64,000 bases of DNA from the NCBI RefSeq assembly GCF_018614615.1, contig NZ_JAGGOK010000002.1, positions 66,751 through 130,750 on the forward strand, in the 5' to 3' direction. The translations under genes were made by a program, and so were the position numbers. The DNA is from Streptomyces sp. ISL-100 (GTDB lineage Bacteria; Actinomycetota; Actinomycetes; Streptomycetales; Streptomycetaceae). Position 1 is the first letter of the stretch. Each line of letters starts with the position of its first letter. This document shows, piece after piece, positions 1-8,771 of this stretch. The notes beneath the pieces are model-generated. The model worked only from the letters and a program-made list of their open reading frames with translations. It searched no databases and had not been told where the DNA came from.

Positions 1-1
1 T

Positions 2-1153
2 CTGCTCATGAGCGTCGCGGGCGGTGCCGCTGTCGACCGGTGGCCCCGCAAGCTGACCGCCGCCGTCAGCCAAGGGCTTCTCGGCGCCGTCGCGTTCGTG
101 ACGGCCGTCCTGGTCGCGACGGATCAGCTGAACCTCGCGGTCCTGATGGCGCTGGCCGCCGTCACGGGTCTCATCGCCACCGTGGACGGACCGGCCTGTG
201 CGCTGCTGGGCAACGACCTCGTTCGTACGGAAGACGTCCCCTCCGCCATCGGCGTGGGCTCGCTGGTCCACAACGCGGGCCGCCTCGCCGGTGCCGCTCT
301 GGCCGGTATCACGGTGGGCTTCCTCGGCACTGCCGCCGCGTACGCGGCCAACGGTCTCTCCTTCCTCTTCGTGGCCTCCGTCATCCCCTTCCTCCGTCCG
401 GTGCACACGTTTGTCCGGGGCGCCAAGGCCTCCCCGAAGACGCCGCGTACCCCGCTCGGGAAGAAGGACACGCGAGACACGGGGGGCACGGACGACGACA
501 TGACCGTGCGCCAGGGCGTCCTGTACTTCATGCGCCGCCCCCGGCTGGTCGCGCTCGCGGGGATCACCGGTCTCAGCGCGGTCTTCGGACGGAATTACGG
601 GCTCACCCTGGCCGTACTCGTCACCGGTCCGCTCGCCGGCGGCGCCGGAGCGTTCGGCACCGTCTCCACCGTCCTCGCCGTCGGGGGCATCGTCGGTGCG
701 GTCCTCGGCGCCCGGCTGCGCAAGCCGTCGGTGCGGCTCGTGGGCACGCTCGCGGCCGCCGGGGCCCTGCTCCAGGTGGTGGCGGGATTCTCGCCGTCGC
801 TCGCCGTGCTGCTGGTGCTCGTCCTGCCCATGGCCGTGGTGGAGTCGATTTCCGACACCGCCGGGACGACCGTGCTCCAGACCGACCCGCCCGCCCATAT
901 GCGGGGCCGCGTCCTCGGCGTCTGGGGCACCATCAAGACGACGTGGGGTCTCGCGGGACCGCCGGCGCTCGGTCTCCTCATGGAGCTGGCCGGCGCGCGG
1001 GGCGCCCTCGTGTCCGGTGGACTGATCATCGCCGGCGCGATCGGGGCCGGCTACGTGCTCCGCCGCCGCCGGACAGCGACGACCGTAATCGTGCGTACGG
1101 AGCGGAGTGTCGTGACCGGGCAGCTGAAGCCGTCCCTGAGCACGGCCGCCTGA
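2..1153 (+). CDS. MFS transporter, 3' part (5' end outside window)
   Basis: C-terminal part of a major facilitator superfamily drug/metabolite exporter. The frame is open to the first base, so the true start lies upstream and the ATG at 8 need not be the start. About 383 codons are visible, with many alternating hydrophobic helices (for example around residues 45-60, 105-125, 180-200 and 255-285 counted from the ATG at 8) and a polar cytoplasmic loop near residues 140-165. An EntS/MFS_3-like architecture is likely; the substrate cannot be told. It converges on the glycan cluster and shares a hairpin terminator with it. Confidence 0.85.
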   Translation: MLMSVAGGAAVDRWPRKLTAAVSQGLLGAVAFVTAVLVATDQLNLAVLMALAAVTGLIATVDGPACALLGNDLVRTEDVPSAIGVGSLVHNAGRLAGAALAGITVGFLGTAAAYAANGLSFLFVASVIPFLRPVHTFVRGAKASPKTPRTPLGKKDTRDTGGTDDDMTVRQGVLYFMRRPRLVALAGITGLSAVFGRNYGLTLAVLVTGPLAGGAGAFGTVSTVLAVGGIVGAVLGARLRKPSVRLVGTLAAAGALLQVVAGFSPSLAVLLVLVLPMAVVESISDTAGTTVLQTDPPAHMRGRVLGVWGTIKTTWGLAGPPALGLLMELAGARGALVSGGLIIAGAIGAGYVLRRRRTATTVIVRTERSVVTGQLKPSLSTAA

Positions 1154-1170
1154 TACGCGCCCGCTGACCG

Positions 1171-1210
1171 CCGACCGCCGCCGCCCGAGTCATGGGGCGG
1201 CGGCGGTCGG
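1171..1210. terminator. Bidirectional terminator hairpin
   Basis: Perfect 16-bp inverted repeat (1171-1186 with 1195-1210) and an 8-nt loop between the convergent MFS gene and the last gene of the glycan cluster. The stem is all-GC apart from single A/T positions. There is no U-tract, as is common in Streptomyces. Confidence 0.8.
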
Positions 1211-1221
1211 CCGTCACCGGC

Positions 1222-2142
1222 TCACGGCGACAGCTCCAGCAGCCGGATACGACGCTCCACCCGCGGCGGCACCCGGCGCCGGCGGGCCAGCGCCGCGGGA
1301 AGCCGACGGGCGGCGTCGGCCAGGGCGAGGCGCGCCTGCGGATCGTCACGGCTGTCCAGGGCCAGCCTCGCGGACTGGGCCACGGCCTGTCGCAGGGGCC
1401 GCCGCAGCCACGCGGTGAGCAGTTCGTTGCGCCGCATCCTTGCCACCCGGCCGGGGCGGGGTTCCCCGTCCGGCTCGTGACGGGCGACGACGCCGGGACA
1501 GTGGGCCACCCCCCAGCCGTGCGCGTCGAGGTCGATGGCGAGCAGTTGCTCCTCACCGCCGACGCCCAGCAGCGGATGGAATCCGCCCACCTCCAGGAAC
1601 GCCGCCCGCCGCACCACGGCCGCGCACGCGAGGAAGCCGAGCACGGAACGGCCGGGCAGGTCCGGTTCCTGCCCCAGCGGCGAGCTGCGCAGCGCCTCGT
1701 TGAGCGGATCGGGGGTCCCGTCCGGGCCCACGAGTGTGGTGGCGGCCACCAGCCCCAGCCGGGGGTGCGTGTCGAGCACGTCGGCGGCCCGGTCGAGGGC
1801 GCCGGGCTCCCACCAGGAGTCGTCGTCGCTGAACGCGATGTACGGCGTGCTGAGTGCGGCGGCGCCGTACGTACGCCCGGCCGCGGCCAGATTGCGGCCG
1901 GGTGTGAGCAGTTGTACGCCGGGGTGCTTCCCGCGCACCGCTTCGGCGGTGCCGTCCGTGGAGCCGTTGTCGACCACCGCGACCGGTGGCCGCTCGGGGA
2001 GCCTGGCAAGCCGGTCCAGGGTGCGCAGGAGGCTCGTACGGCGGTTGCGGGTGATCACCACGATGCCGGTACGCGGCTGGTCCGCCGGCGGCCCGTCCGC
2101 CACGATGCCGGTACGCGGGTCGTCCGCGGGCTGCGCGCTCAC
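1222..2142 (-). CDS. GT2 family glycosyltransferase
   Basis: Cytoplasmic inverting GT-A glycosyltransferase of about 306 aa. The N-terminus carries the GT2 opening (GIVVITRNRR), then VDNGSTDGT, and a DDD metal-binding motif in FSDDDSWW near residue 105. The GTG start at 2142 is chosen because it overlaps the stop of the upstream GT9 gene (GTGA), which implies translational coupling; the open frame runs further upstream but only as a shadow of that gene. It is the last gene of the cluster. Acceptor and donor are unknown; an N-acetylglucosaminyl or heptosyl donor is possible. Confidence 0.85.
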   Translation of the reverse strand: MSAQPADDPRTGIVADGPPADQPRTGIVVITRNRRTSLLRTLDRLARLPERPPVAVVDNGSTDGTAEAVRGKHPGVQLLTPGRNLAAAGRTYGAAALSTPYIAFSDDDSWWEPGALDRAADVLDTHPRLGLVAATTLVGPDGTPDPLNEALRSSPLGQEPDLPGRSVLGFLACAAVVRRAAFLEVGGFHPLLGVGGEEQLLAIDLDAHGWGVAHCPGVVARHEPDGEPRPGRVARMRRNELLTAWLRRPLRQAVAQSARLALDSRDDPQARLALADAARRLPAALARRRRVPPRVERRIRLLELSP

Positions 2143-3224
2143 CGCGAGGCCTCCGGGACCAGCGGCCGGCCCGCATCCGGCGTACCGAGGTCCGGCTCCG
2201 GCCGCGGCAGTGCGCGTACCGCCTCGACGACCTCCTCGACGGTGATCCGGAGCAGCCGTTCGTCCGGCAGGTGGCCGTGGGCGTCGCCGGGCCGGGGTGA
2301 GTCGTCGGCGCCGGGATGCCACAACACGCGGTGCCGCGCGTGGGCGGGCGGTCCCCACAGTCGGGGGGCGACCGGGCCGAACAGGACGACCGACGGGGCC
2401 GCGAGCGCCGTCGCGAGGTGCGCGAGCCCGGTGTCGCCCACGACGACGCAACGGGCGTGCGCGACGAGCGCTGCGAGCCGGCCGAACGGCACATCGTCCG
2501 CGCCGCCCAGTACCGCGTCCGGCGCCAGCCCCGCCTCTGCCGCCACATACTGCGCCAGCGGCTCCTCCCCCGCACCGGCGGTCACCACGACCTCGTGGCC
2601 CGAGCCGCGCAGCGCGCGCGCCACGGCCGCGAACCTCTCCTTGGGCCACCGGCGGGCCGCCGCGTCGGCGCCGGGGTGCACCACCACCCCGCCCGGAGCC
2701 GGTGATGGCACCGTGGGTCGCGGGATCAGCAGGTCCTCGGGGTCCGCCGCGATGCCGTACCAGTCGAGCAGCCGGCACCAGCGCTCCCGTTCGTGTTCGT
2801 CGGGCCGCCATGCCGGGCCTGGGATGCCGGGAGTTTGCGGGTGCGCGTAGGCGAAGAGCCGCCCCGGTCGCAGCCGCTGGAGCAGCAGGTGGCTCGGCGG
2901 GCCGTTGCCGTGCAGGTCCACGGCGATGTCGGGCTCGGGGCCTGCCCAGGCCAGCTCGGCGGGCACCGCGCGCCCGGCGGCGTACGCGGGCAGCAGCCGG
3001 TCCACCAGACCGGTCGCGGCGGCGGCCTCGGCCAGCCGCCCGGGCGCCGCCAGCACCACCTCGTACCCGGGCAGGCCGCGCCGCAGGGCCCGCAGAGCGG
3101 GCACCGCGGTCAGCAGATCGCCGAGCCCGAGCGCCCGCAGTACGAGCACGCGCGGCCGGGCCTCCCCCATGGCCTCGGCCTCCGGGCCCCGTGTGACCGG
3201 CTGTGGTCGTTTCGCGGCACTCAT
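2139..3224 (-). CDS. GT9 family (heptosyltransferase-like) glycosyltransferase
   Basis: 361-aa GT-B enzyme resembling ADP-heptose:LPS heptosyltransferases. It shows the N-terminal RVLVLRALGLGDLLTAVPALRAL signature region (about residues 24-46), a central HPGADAAARRWP segment, and the C-terminal donor-site motif VVGDTGLAHLATAL. GT9 enzymes typically use NDP-heptose, and hldE, gmhA and gmhB homologues sit in the same operon, so heptose transfer to a glycan or small molecule is a reasonable inference. The stop overlaps the start of the next gene by 4 bp; a 67-bp gap separates it from hldE. Confidence 0.88.
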   Translation of the reverse strand: MSAAKRPQPVTRGPEAEAMGEARPRVLVLRALGLGDLLTAVPALRALRRGLPGYEVVLAAPGRLAEAAAATGLVDRLLPAYAAGRAVPAELAWAGPEPDIAVDLHGNGPPSHLLLQRLRPGRLFAYAHPQTPGIPGPAWRPDEHERERWCRLLDWYGIAADPEDLLIPRPTVPSPAPGGVVVHPGADAAARRWPKERFAAVARALRGSGHEVVVTAGAGEEPLAQYVAAEAGLAPDAVLGGADDVPFGRLAALVAHARCVVVGDTGLAHLATALAAPSVVLFGPVAPRLWGPPAHARHRVLWHPGADDSPRPGDAHGHLPDERLLRITVEEVVEAVRALPRPEPDLGTPDAGRPLVPEASR

Positions 3225-3291
3225 CTCGATCGACGCCTCTCCTCATTCGCTCATGCGCGTCATGGGCTGCTGTACGGATACCTCTCCCGCG

Positions 3292-4692
3292 TCAGGGCGA
3301 AGACGGCCGCACCCGTACGGCGGCCTGCGCCGCCCGGTGGGCCAGCAGGGTGGTGGAACGGCCGACGAGGTAAGGCAGTACGACCGCCTGTCCGCCCCAC
3401 GCGCGCAGCACCTCCGCCTCGGGAAGGTCCTCGACGGAGTAGTCGCCGCCCTTCACCCAGACATCGGGCCGCAGCCGGCTGAGCAGCGCGGCCGGTGTGT
3501 CCTCCTCGAAGACCGCGACGGCGTCGACGCTGCCGAGCGCGGCGAGGACCCGCAGCCGGTCCGCCACCGGGTTGAGCGGGCGTCCGGGACCCTTGCGGCG
3601 CGTGAGCGACGCGTCGGAGTTGACGCACACGATGAGGCAGTCGCCGATACGCCGGGCACTCTCCAGCAGCCCCACATGGCCGGCGTGCAGCAGGTCGAAG
3701 CAGCCGCCGGTGGCGACCACCGTGCCGCCGCGCGCCCTGACCCGCTCCGCGAGCGCGAACGGGTCCGTCTCGGGGGCCTCCTCAGGACCGGACGCGGACT
3801 CCGTCCGCCACAGCGCCGGGTTGCCCGCGCCACCGGCCGCCACGAACGCGGCGGCTTCGGCGACGGCCCGCTGCACGGCCTCCTCCGGGAGCAGCCCGTC
3901 GGCCAGCGCCGCGGCCGTCGCGGCGGCGAAGCAGTCGCCCGCGCCGCACGGGTCGCCCTGGGCGCGGTACGGCGCCGGGACGAGCATCGGCGTACCGGCA
4001 CCGGGGCGGGTCAGCAGGACGCCGCGCTCCCCCAGGGTCACGGCGACGGCCGCCGCGCGCCAGCGCTCCGCCAGGTCGCCTCCGCGCAGGGCGTAGGCCC
4101 GCAGTGACTGGCCCTCGGCGGGGCTGAGCGCGCAGGCTTCCGCACCGTTCGGGGTGACGATCCGCGCCCCCGGCACGGGGTCGTCGCCCTTGAGGTGCGG
4201 ATCCCAGACCAGCGGCGTGCGGCGGGCCACGGCCTCCAGATGCGGCCGTACGGCGCTCGCGGTGTGGCGCCCGTAGTCGGCGACGAGTACGGCGTGGGCC
4301 TGGGCCAGCGCCTCACGCACCGCGTCGTCCGGTTCGCCGGGCGTCCCGCCGCCGCGGTCGATCCGCACGAGTGGGCGGCCTCCCGCCAGTACCCGCGTCT
4401 TGACCGGCAGGGTGCCGTCCAGCGGGATCTCCACGAGCTGGACCCGGCCGCGCAGGGCACGGCGTACGGCTTCGCTGGCCGGGTCGTCGCCCAGTGCGGT
4501 CACCAGGATCACTTCGCGGCCGCCCCGGGCGGCCAGCGCGGCGGCCAGTCCGGCCCCGCCGGGGTGGCTCTGGTCGCCGGTGACGTCCACGACGGGGGCG
4601 GGGGCGTCCGGGGACAGCCGGGTGGAGACGCCTTCGATGTCCTCGTCGAGCAGGACGTCGCCGACGACCACCAGGGGCTTTCGCGCGGTCAT
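3292..4692 (-). CDS. hldE: Bifunctional heptose-7-phosphate kinase / heptose-1-phosphate nucleotidylyltransferase
   Basis: 466-aa HldE/RfaE homologue. An N-terminal PfkB ribokinase-fold domain (about 1-300) has GGAG at 45-48 and the catalytic GAGD at 250-253. A C-terminal cytidylyltransferase-fold domain (about 324-466) has TGGCFDLLHAGH with HAGH at 336-339 and the RSTT motif at 445-448. In known pathways it phosphorylates D-glycero-manno-heptose 7-phosphate and later activates the 1-phosphate with a nucleotide. Gram-positives can use ADP or GDP, which the sequence does not settle. The ATG at 4692 overlaps the gmhA stop (ATGA). It supplies the sugar donor for the GT9 enzymes. Confidence 0.92.
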   Translation of the reverse strand: MTARKPLVVVGDVLLDEDIEGVSTRLSPDAPAPVVDVTGDQSHPGGAGLAAALAARGGREVILVTALGDDPASEAVRRALRGRVQLVEIPLDGTLPVKTRVLAGGRPLVRIDRGGGTPGEPDDAVREALAQAHAVLVADYGRHTASAVRPHLEAVARRTPLVWDPHLKGDDPVPGARIVTPNGAEACALSPAEGQSLRAYALRGGDLAERWRAAAVAVTLGERGVLLTRPGAGTPMLVPAPYRAQGDPCGAGDCFAAATAAALADGLLPEEAVQRAVAEAAAFVAAGGAGNPALWRTESASGPEEAPETDPFALAERVRARGGTVVATGGCFDLLHAGHVGLLESARRIGDCLIVCVNSDASLTRRKGPGRPLNPVADRLRVLAALGSVDAVAVFEEDTPAALLSRLRPDVWVKGGDYSVEDLPEAEVLRAWGGQAVVLPYLVGRSTTLLAHRAAQAAVRVRPSSP

Positions 4693-5327
4693 GACAGCCT
4701 CCGGTTGACTGCGACAGGCTGGGCCGCGGCCCGGTCCGGAGCGGGCGCCCCGCCTGCCGCGTCGAAGCATTCGCACAGCAGGTGTACGGCGACCAGGTGG
4801 GCCTCCTGCACGGTCGCCGTGGTTCCGGCGTCGACGCACAGTGCCTCGTCGGACGCCTCGGCCAGGGGGTTGGGGCCCGGGCCTGTCATCGCCCATACGC
4901 GCAGTCCTGCGGCCCGGCCCGTGACAGCGGCCGTGATGAGGTTGGCGCTGCGGCCCGAGGTCGACAGGAGGACCAGGATGTCGCCGGGGCGGCCGTGGGC
5001 GGACACCTGCCGGGCGTACACCTGGTCGAACCCGTAGTCGTTGCCTATGGCCGTCACGCTGGAGGTCTCGGCGTGCAGGGCGATGGCCGAGTAGGCGGGG
5101 CGCTCCTGCCGGTAGCGTCCCACGAGCTCGGCGGTCAGGTGCTGGGCCTGGGCGGCGCTGCCGCCGTTGCCCGCGGCCAGCAGCCGGCCGCCGACGGGGA
5201 GTACGGCGGCGAGCTCGGCGCCCCATGCGGCGAGCCGGTGGATGCTCTCGCGACGGAAGCCGGTGAGCGCGTCCTGCAGTGACTGGCAGTGCCGGTGCGC
5301 GGCGTCGAGTACAAGGGATTCGTTCAT
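4689..5327 (-). CDS. gmhA: Phosphoheptose isomerase (SIS domain)
   Basis: 212-aa SIS-domain protein matching sedoheptulose-7-phosphate isomerase. It has the GNGGSAAQAQHLTAELVGRY motif near residues 53-72, TAIGNDYGFDQVYARQV near 90-106, and the sugar-binding LLSTSGRSANL near 118-128. It makes D-glycero-manno-heptose 7-phosphate, the substrate for the neighbouring HldE. The ATG at 5327 gives the family's usual length; longer readings add a low-complexity shadow. The stop overlaps the hldE start (ATGA). A 107-bp gap to the upstream gene could hold an internal promoter, but no clear one was seen. Confidence 0.92.
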   Translation of the reverse strand: MNESLVLDAAHRHCQSLQDALTGFRRESIHRLAAWGAELAAVLPVGGRLLAAGNGGSAAQAQHLTAELVGRYRQERPAYSAIALHAETSSVTAIGNDYGFDQVYARQVSAHGRPGDILVLLSTSGRSANLITAAVTGRAAGLRVWAMTGPGPNPLAEASDEALCVDAGTTATVQEAHLVAVHLLCECFDAAGGAPAPDRAAAQPVAVNRRLS

Positions 5328-5434
5328 GCTGGTCGGGCGTACCGCGTCCGGGGGACGACGGCCGGACCCGCACCTCCTTCGGACATCGGTGCTGCGCGGC
5401 GGGCGGTCGCGAACGCTTTTGTGGGGTGCGGGCG

Positions 5435-6721
5435 TCAGATCGCTCCCGTCACGGCGGGCTGTGGGGCAAGTACCTCGCAGTACACGGACTCGGTGGCCGC
5501 CGCGACTCTGGCCCAGCCGTAACGGCTGAGGACCCGGCGGCGACCGGCTTCCCCGCACGCCTGGCGGGCAGCGGGATCGGCCAGCAGTTCGCCGACGGCG
5601 TGAGCGAGGGCTTCGGGGTCGCCGGGCGGCACCAGCCGTCCCGTGGCCGGGTCGGCGACGGTGTCGAGCTGCCCGCCCACCGCGCTGGCGACGACCGGCT
5701 TGCCGCAGGCCATCGCCTCCAGCGGCACGATGCCGAACGGCTCGTAGTCGCCGGGGCACAGCACCACATCGGCGGTCCTCAGGAGCGGCGCCACGTCCTC
5801 GCTGGGTACGCCGCCCAGGAAGCGGACCCGGTCGGCGACCCTGGCCTCGCCGGCGATGTCGCGCAGCCGGCGTACCTCGGGGTCGTCGTCGAGCCGGTCC
5901 GGCGCCGGGCCGCCGACCACCAGGAGTTCCGCGTCGGGGAGCCCGGCCAGCGCGGCGATGGAGATGGCGGCGCCCTTGCGGGGGACCAGGCGGCCCAGCT
6001 GGATCAGCCGGTGCCGGTAGGTGCCGTCCCGGTCGGCGACCGGCCCGTACGGCGTGAACTCACCGGTGTCGACACCGCACGGCACGACGCTGACCTTGTC
6101 GGCGGCAATGCCCATTTTTCCCAGTTCGACGACCTCGTCACGGCAGGTGGCGATCACCCGGTCGCAGCCCAGGCCCACTTCGCGCTCGCAGCCGATCCGG
6201 GCGGGCGGGCTGGTGTCGGCGCGCCGCTGGTGCCGGCGCTTCACCGTTCCGAGCGCGTGAAAGGTGTGCAGGAGCGGGAGCCGCAGTTCGCGCGTCGCGT
6301 GGAGCGCGGCGAGCCCCGACATCCAGAAGTGCGAGTGGACGACACCGGGCGGCCGTATCTGCCATTCCCTGGCCAGGAAACGGCCGAACGCCAGCATGTG
6401 CGGGAGGAGTTCGTCCTTGGGGATCTGCTCCGGCGGACCCGCGGGCACATGGTGCACCTCGACGCCCGCTCGCAGTGGCACCCGGTCCGGCAGGTCGCGC
6501 GAGTCCCGCCGGGTGTAGACGGTGACGCTGTGACCTCGGTCGGCGAGTGCGCCCGCAAGGCGCGCGACATGGACGTTCTGGCCACCCGCGTCCACTCCGC
6601 CGAGGACGGCGAGCGGGCTCGCGTGCTCGGAGACGAGCGCGATCGACAGGGCGGCGGGGTTGCCGGGGCTGGTGCCGGGGCCGAAGCCGGTGCCGATGTT
6701 GGTGGGGCCGAGGGATGTCAT
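5435..6721 (-). CDS. GT4 family glycosyltransferase
   Basis: 428-aa GT-B retaining glycosyltransferase. The N-terminal domain carries SEHASPLAVLGGVDAGGQNVH, typical of sucrose-synthase/MshA-like GT4 enzymes, followed by HSHFWMSGL. The C-terminal donor domain has the LGRLVPRKG phosphate-binding segment and an E-x7-E motif (EPFGIVPLEAMACGKPVV). The donor is probably a nucleotide sugar and the acceptor is unknown. The ATG at 6721 overlaps the preceding stop by 4 bp (ATGA), fixing the start although the frame is open upstream. Confidence 0.9.
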   Translation of the reverse strand: MTSLGPTNIGTGFGPGTSPGNPAALSIALVSEHASPLAVLGGVDAGGQNVHVARLAGALADRGHSVTVYTRRDSRDLPDRVPLRAGVEVHHVPAGPPEQIPKDELLPHMLAFGRFLAREWQIRPPGVVHSHFWMSGLAALHATRELRLPLLHTFHALGTVKRRHQRRADTSPPARIGCEREVGLGCDRVIATCRDEVVELGKMGIAADKVSVVPCGVDTGEFTPYGPVADRDGTYRHRLIQLGRLVPRKGAAISIAALAGLPDAELLVVGGPAPDRLDDDPEVRRLRDIAGEARVADRVRFLGGVPSEDVAPLLRTADVVLCPGDYEPFGIVPLEAMACGKPVVASAVGGQLDTVADPATGRLVPPGDPEALAHAVGELLADPAARQACGEAGRRRVLSRYGWARVAAATESVYCEVLAPQPAVTGAI

Positions 6722-7683
6722 GAGCGCACCTCCGTCATCACGCGCTCCCAGTCGTTCAGGAAGCGTTTGAGCCCGTACCGTTCGAGTGCTGCCTGGCGGC
6801 CGCGCGCGCCGTCCTCGGCCGCGGCTTCCGGTTCCTCCAGGTAGTGCCGGGCGGCCCGCGCGAGTACGTCGGGCCGGGTGGACAGCGTTCCGGTGCCGGG
6901 CGGGATCGCCTCGACCGCCTCGGTGGTGGCGAGTGCCACGACGGGCATGCCCAGGTGCATGGCCTCCAGCAGGGACAGACCGAGTGATGTCCAGCGCACG
7001 GGGTGCAGGTACAGCCGGCGCTCGGCCAGGGCCGAGTGCAGTTCGCGCTGGGGAAGGTCGGTGGCGTGCAGCCGGTCGTCGGGTATGCCGAGGTGCGCGG
7101 CCAGGCCCTCCGTACGCATGCCGAAGACGTCCAGCGGCGTCGACTCGGACAGGGCGGGCAGCAGGTCCGTACCGGTGTAACGGCCGCGGCGGACCGGGTC
7201 GTTGACGACGACGGCGGCGCGCGGGAGCCAGCCGGTGTACTGGTGCCCGGGGTCGACGATGCCGTGCTCGATGATCTCGGTGCGGGTGGAACCGTTGTCC
7301 CAGAACAGCCGGTTGAAGTGGGTGACGTGGACGAGCGTCAGGTCGTCGCGGTCCGCGAACGGGTGCTGGGTGTTCGGAACGTCGCCGTCCGGTGCGTTGT
7401 GCTCCAGATAGACGGCGGGTACGTCGCGGCCGGGCCGGCGTCCTCCCAGCCACCGTTCGGCGAGTTCGAGCTCATGCGGCCGCTGCAGCACGACGAGATC
7501 GACGGGCGCCTCGCGCAGCTGCTCGGGCGTCATCTCCCGTACGGAGTCGGGCCAGGTGAAGGTACGCGCCCGGCCGAGCCCGTCGGGATCGCGGGCGGGG
7601 GTGACGGGAACGAGGTAGGTGTGGGGCCCCTGGACGAACGCCGTGGTCCAGGAACCGTGTACGTGCCACAGCAGGATGTTCAT
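6718..7683 (-). CDS. GT-B glycosyltransferase (GT4-like)
   Basis: 321-aa glycosyltransferase with a short N-terminal domain (MNILLWHVHGSWTTAFVQG) and a recognisable C-terminal donor-binding half: YLHPVRWTSLGLSLLEAMHLGMPVV gives the E-x7-E region near residues 240-260. A VYLEHNAPDGDVPN segment resembles a conserved stretch of actinobacterial members. The start at 7683 overlaps the upstream GT9 stop (ATGA). Specificity cannot be read from sequence; it likely adds one sugar of the cluster's glycan. Confidence 0.85.
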   Translation of the reverse strand: MNILLWHVHGSWTTAFVQGPHTYLVPVTPARDPDGLGRARTFTWPDSVREMTPEQLREAPVDLVVLQRPHELELAERWLGGRRPGRDVPAVYLEHNAPDGDVPNTQHPFADRDDLTLVHVTHFNRLFWDNGSTRTEIIEHGIVDPGHQYTGWLPRAAVVVNDPVRRGRYTGTDLLPALSESTPLDVFGMRTEGLAAHLGIPDDRLHATDLPQRELHSALAERRLYLHPVRWTSLGLSLLEAMHLGMPVVALATTEAVEAIPPGTGTLSTRPDVLARAARHYLEEPEAAAEDGARGRQAALERYGLKRFLNDWERVMTEVRS

Positions 7684-8771
7684 GCGGTCGCTCCTCCTCG
7701 TTCCTTTTCGGCCATTTCGGATACGCCGCCCGGTACGGCCGGGCAGCCGGCTTCGGTCCCCGTAGGGCCTCCGAGCGCGGCCACGGCGGCGAGCACCTCC
7801 GCATCGCCGATCCCGTCGAGGCAGGGGTGCCCCGGAGCCGGACAGCGCCGCGCCCTGGTCCCGGCGCACGGCGCGGCCTGGTCACCGAGCAGCACATGCG
7901 GTACGCCGTACGGGCCCCAGCGCTCGGCCGGTACGACCGGCGCGAACAGCGACGCGACCGGTGTCCCCACCGCGGCGGCGAGGTGCGCGGGGCCGGTGTT
8001 GCCGACCACCGCGACGCGCGCTCCGGCGAGGACACCCGCCAGTTGGTGAAGATCTGTGGCCCCGCCGAGGTCGAGGGCGTGGTTTCCGGCCACTTCGGCG
8101 GTCAGGTCCTTTTCGGCCCCGCCCCCGGTCAGCACGACGCGGTGCCCCTCGGCGGAGAGCGCGGCGGCGGCCCGCGCGGCGCGTGCGGCGCTCCAGGCGC
8201 GGGCCGGGACGGCGGCGCCGGGGTGCAGGACGACGTACGGGCCGGGGCCGGTCAGGTGGGCGGTGTCGGGCGGGGGGCTGATGCGCAGGGTCCCGTCATC
8301 GCCGGGTGGCAGGGCGAAGCCGGCGTCCCGCGCCAGATCCAGGGCCGCCTCGGCCTCATGACGGTGGGGCAGCCGGTGGTGCCGCAGGTCGAGCAGGGCT
8401 CCGGGGTAGTCCTCGCTGTCGGCGGCCGTCCATCCCACGCCGGCGAGTTTCAGCAGCAGGGCGGCCGGGAGGGGGCTCTGGTGGTACGAGACGAGCACCA
8501 GGGCGCGGTCGAAGTGGCGGGCGGAGAGCGCCTCCAGCAGGTTCCGGGTGGCTTCGTTCGTCACCGGCGCCGGTTCGATCCCCACCCAGGGGGCGTCGTA
8601 CACCAGCACCTCGTCGACACCGGGCAGCAGCCCGGCCGCCTGAACGCCGAGCGGCCCGCACAGGAGGGCGGTGTGCGAGGATCCGGCCGCGACGGCCCGT
8701 ACTGCGGGACCGGCGAGCAGTACGTCGCCGGCACTGTCGAGGCGGACGACGAGCGTCCGCGGAGCGGTCAT
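7680..8771 (-). CDS. GT9 family (heptosyltransferase-like) glycosyltransferase
   Basis: 363-aa second GT9 enzyme, distinct from the one at 2139-3224. It shows RTLVVRLDSAGDVLLAGPAVRAV at the N-terminus, VVLHPGAAVPARAWS mid-protein, and the donor motif VVGNTGPAHLAAAVGTPVASLFAP near residues 270-295. A cysteine-containing tail (APCAGTRARRCPAPGHPCLDGI) follows, as in several heptosyltransferases. The start at 8771 overlaps the gmhB stop and its own stop overlaps the next start, both ATGA. Two GT9 enzymes suggest more than one heptose-type addition. Confidence 0.88.
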   Translation of the reverse strand: MTAPRTLVVRLDSAGDVLLAGPAVRAVAAGSSHTALLCGPLGVQAAGLLPGVDEVLVYDAPWVGIEPAPVTNEATRNLLEALSARHFDRALVLVSYHQSPLPAALLLKLAGVGWTAADSEDYPGALLDLRHHRLPHRHEAEAALDLARDAGFALPPGDDGTLRISPPPDTAHLTGPGPYVVLHPGAAVPARAWSAARAARAAAALSAEGHRVVLTGGGAEKDLTAEVAGNHALDLGGATDLHQLAGVLAGARVAVVGNTGPAHLAAAVGTPVASLFAPVVPAERWGPYGVPHVLLGDQAAPCAGTRARRCPAPGHPCLDGIGDAEVLAAVAALGGPTGTEAGCPAVPGGVSEMAEKERGGATA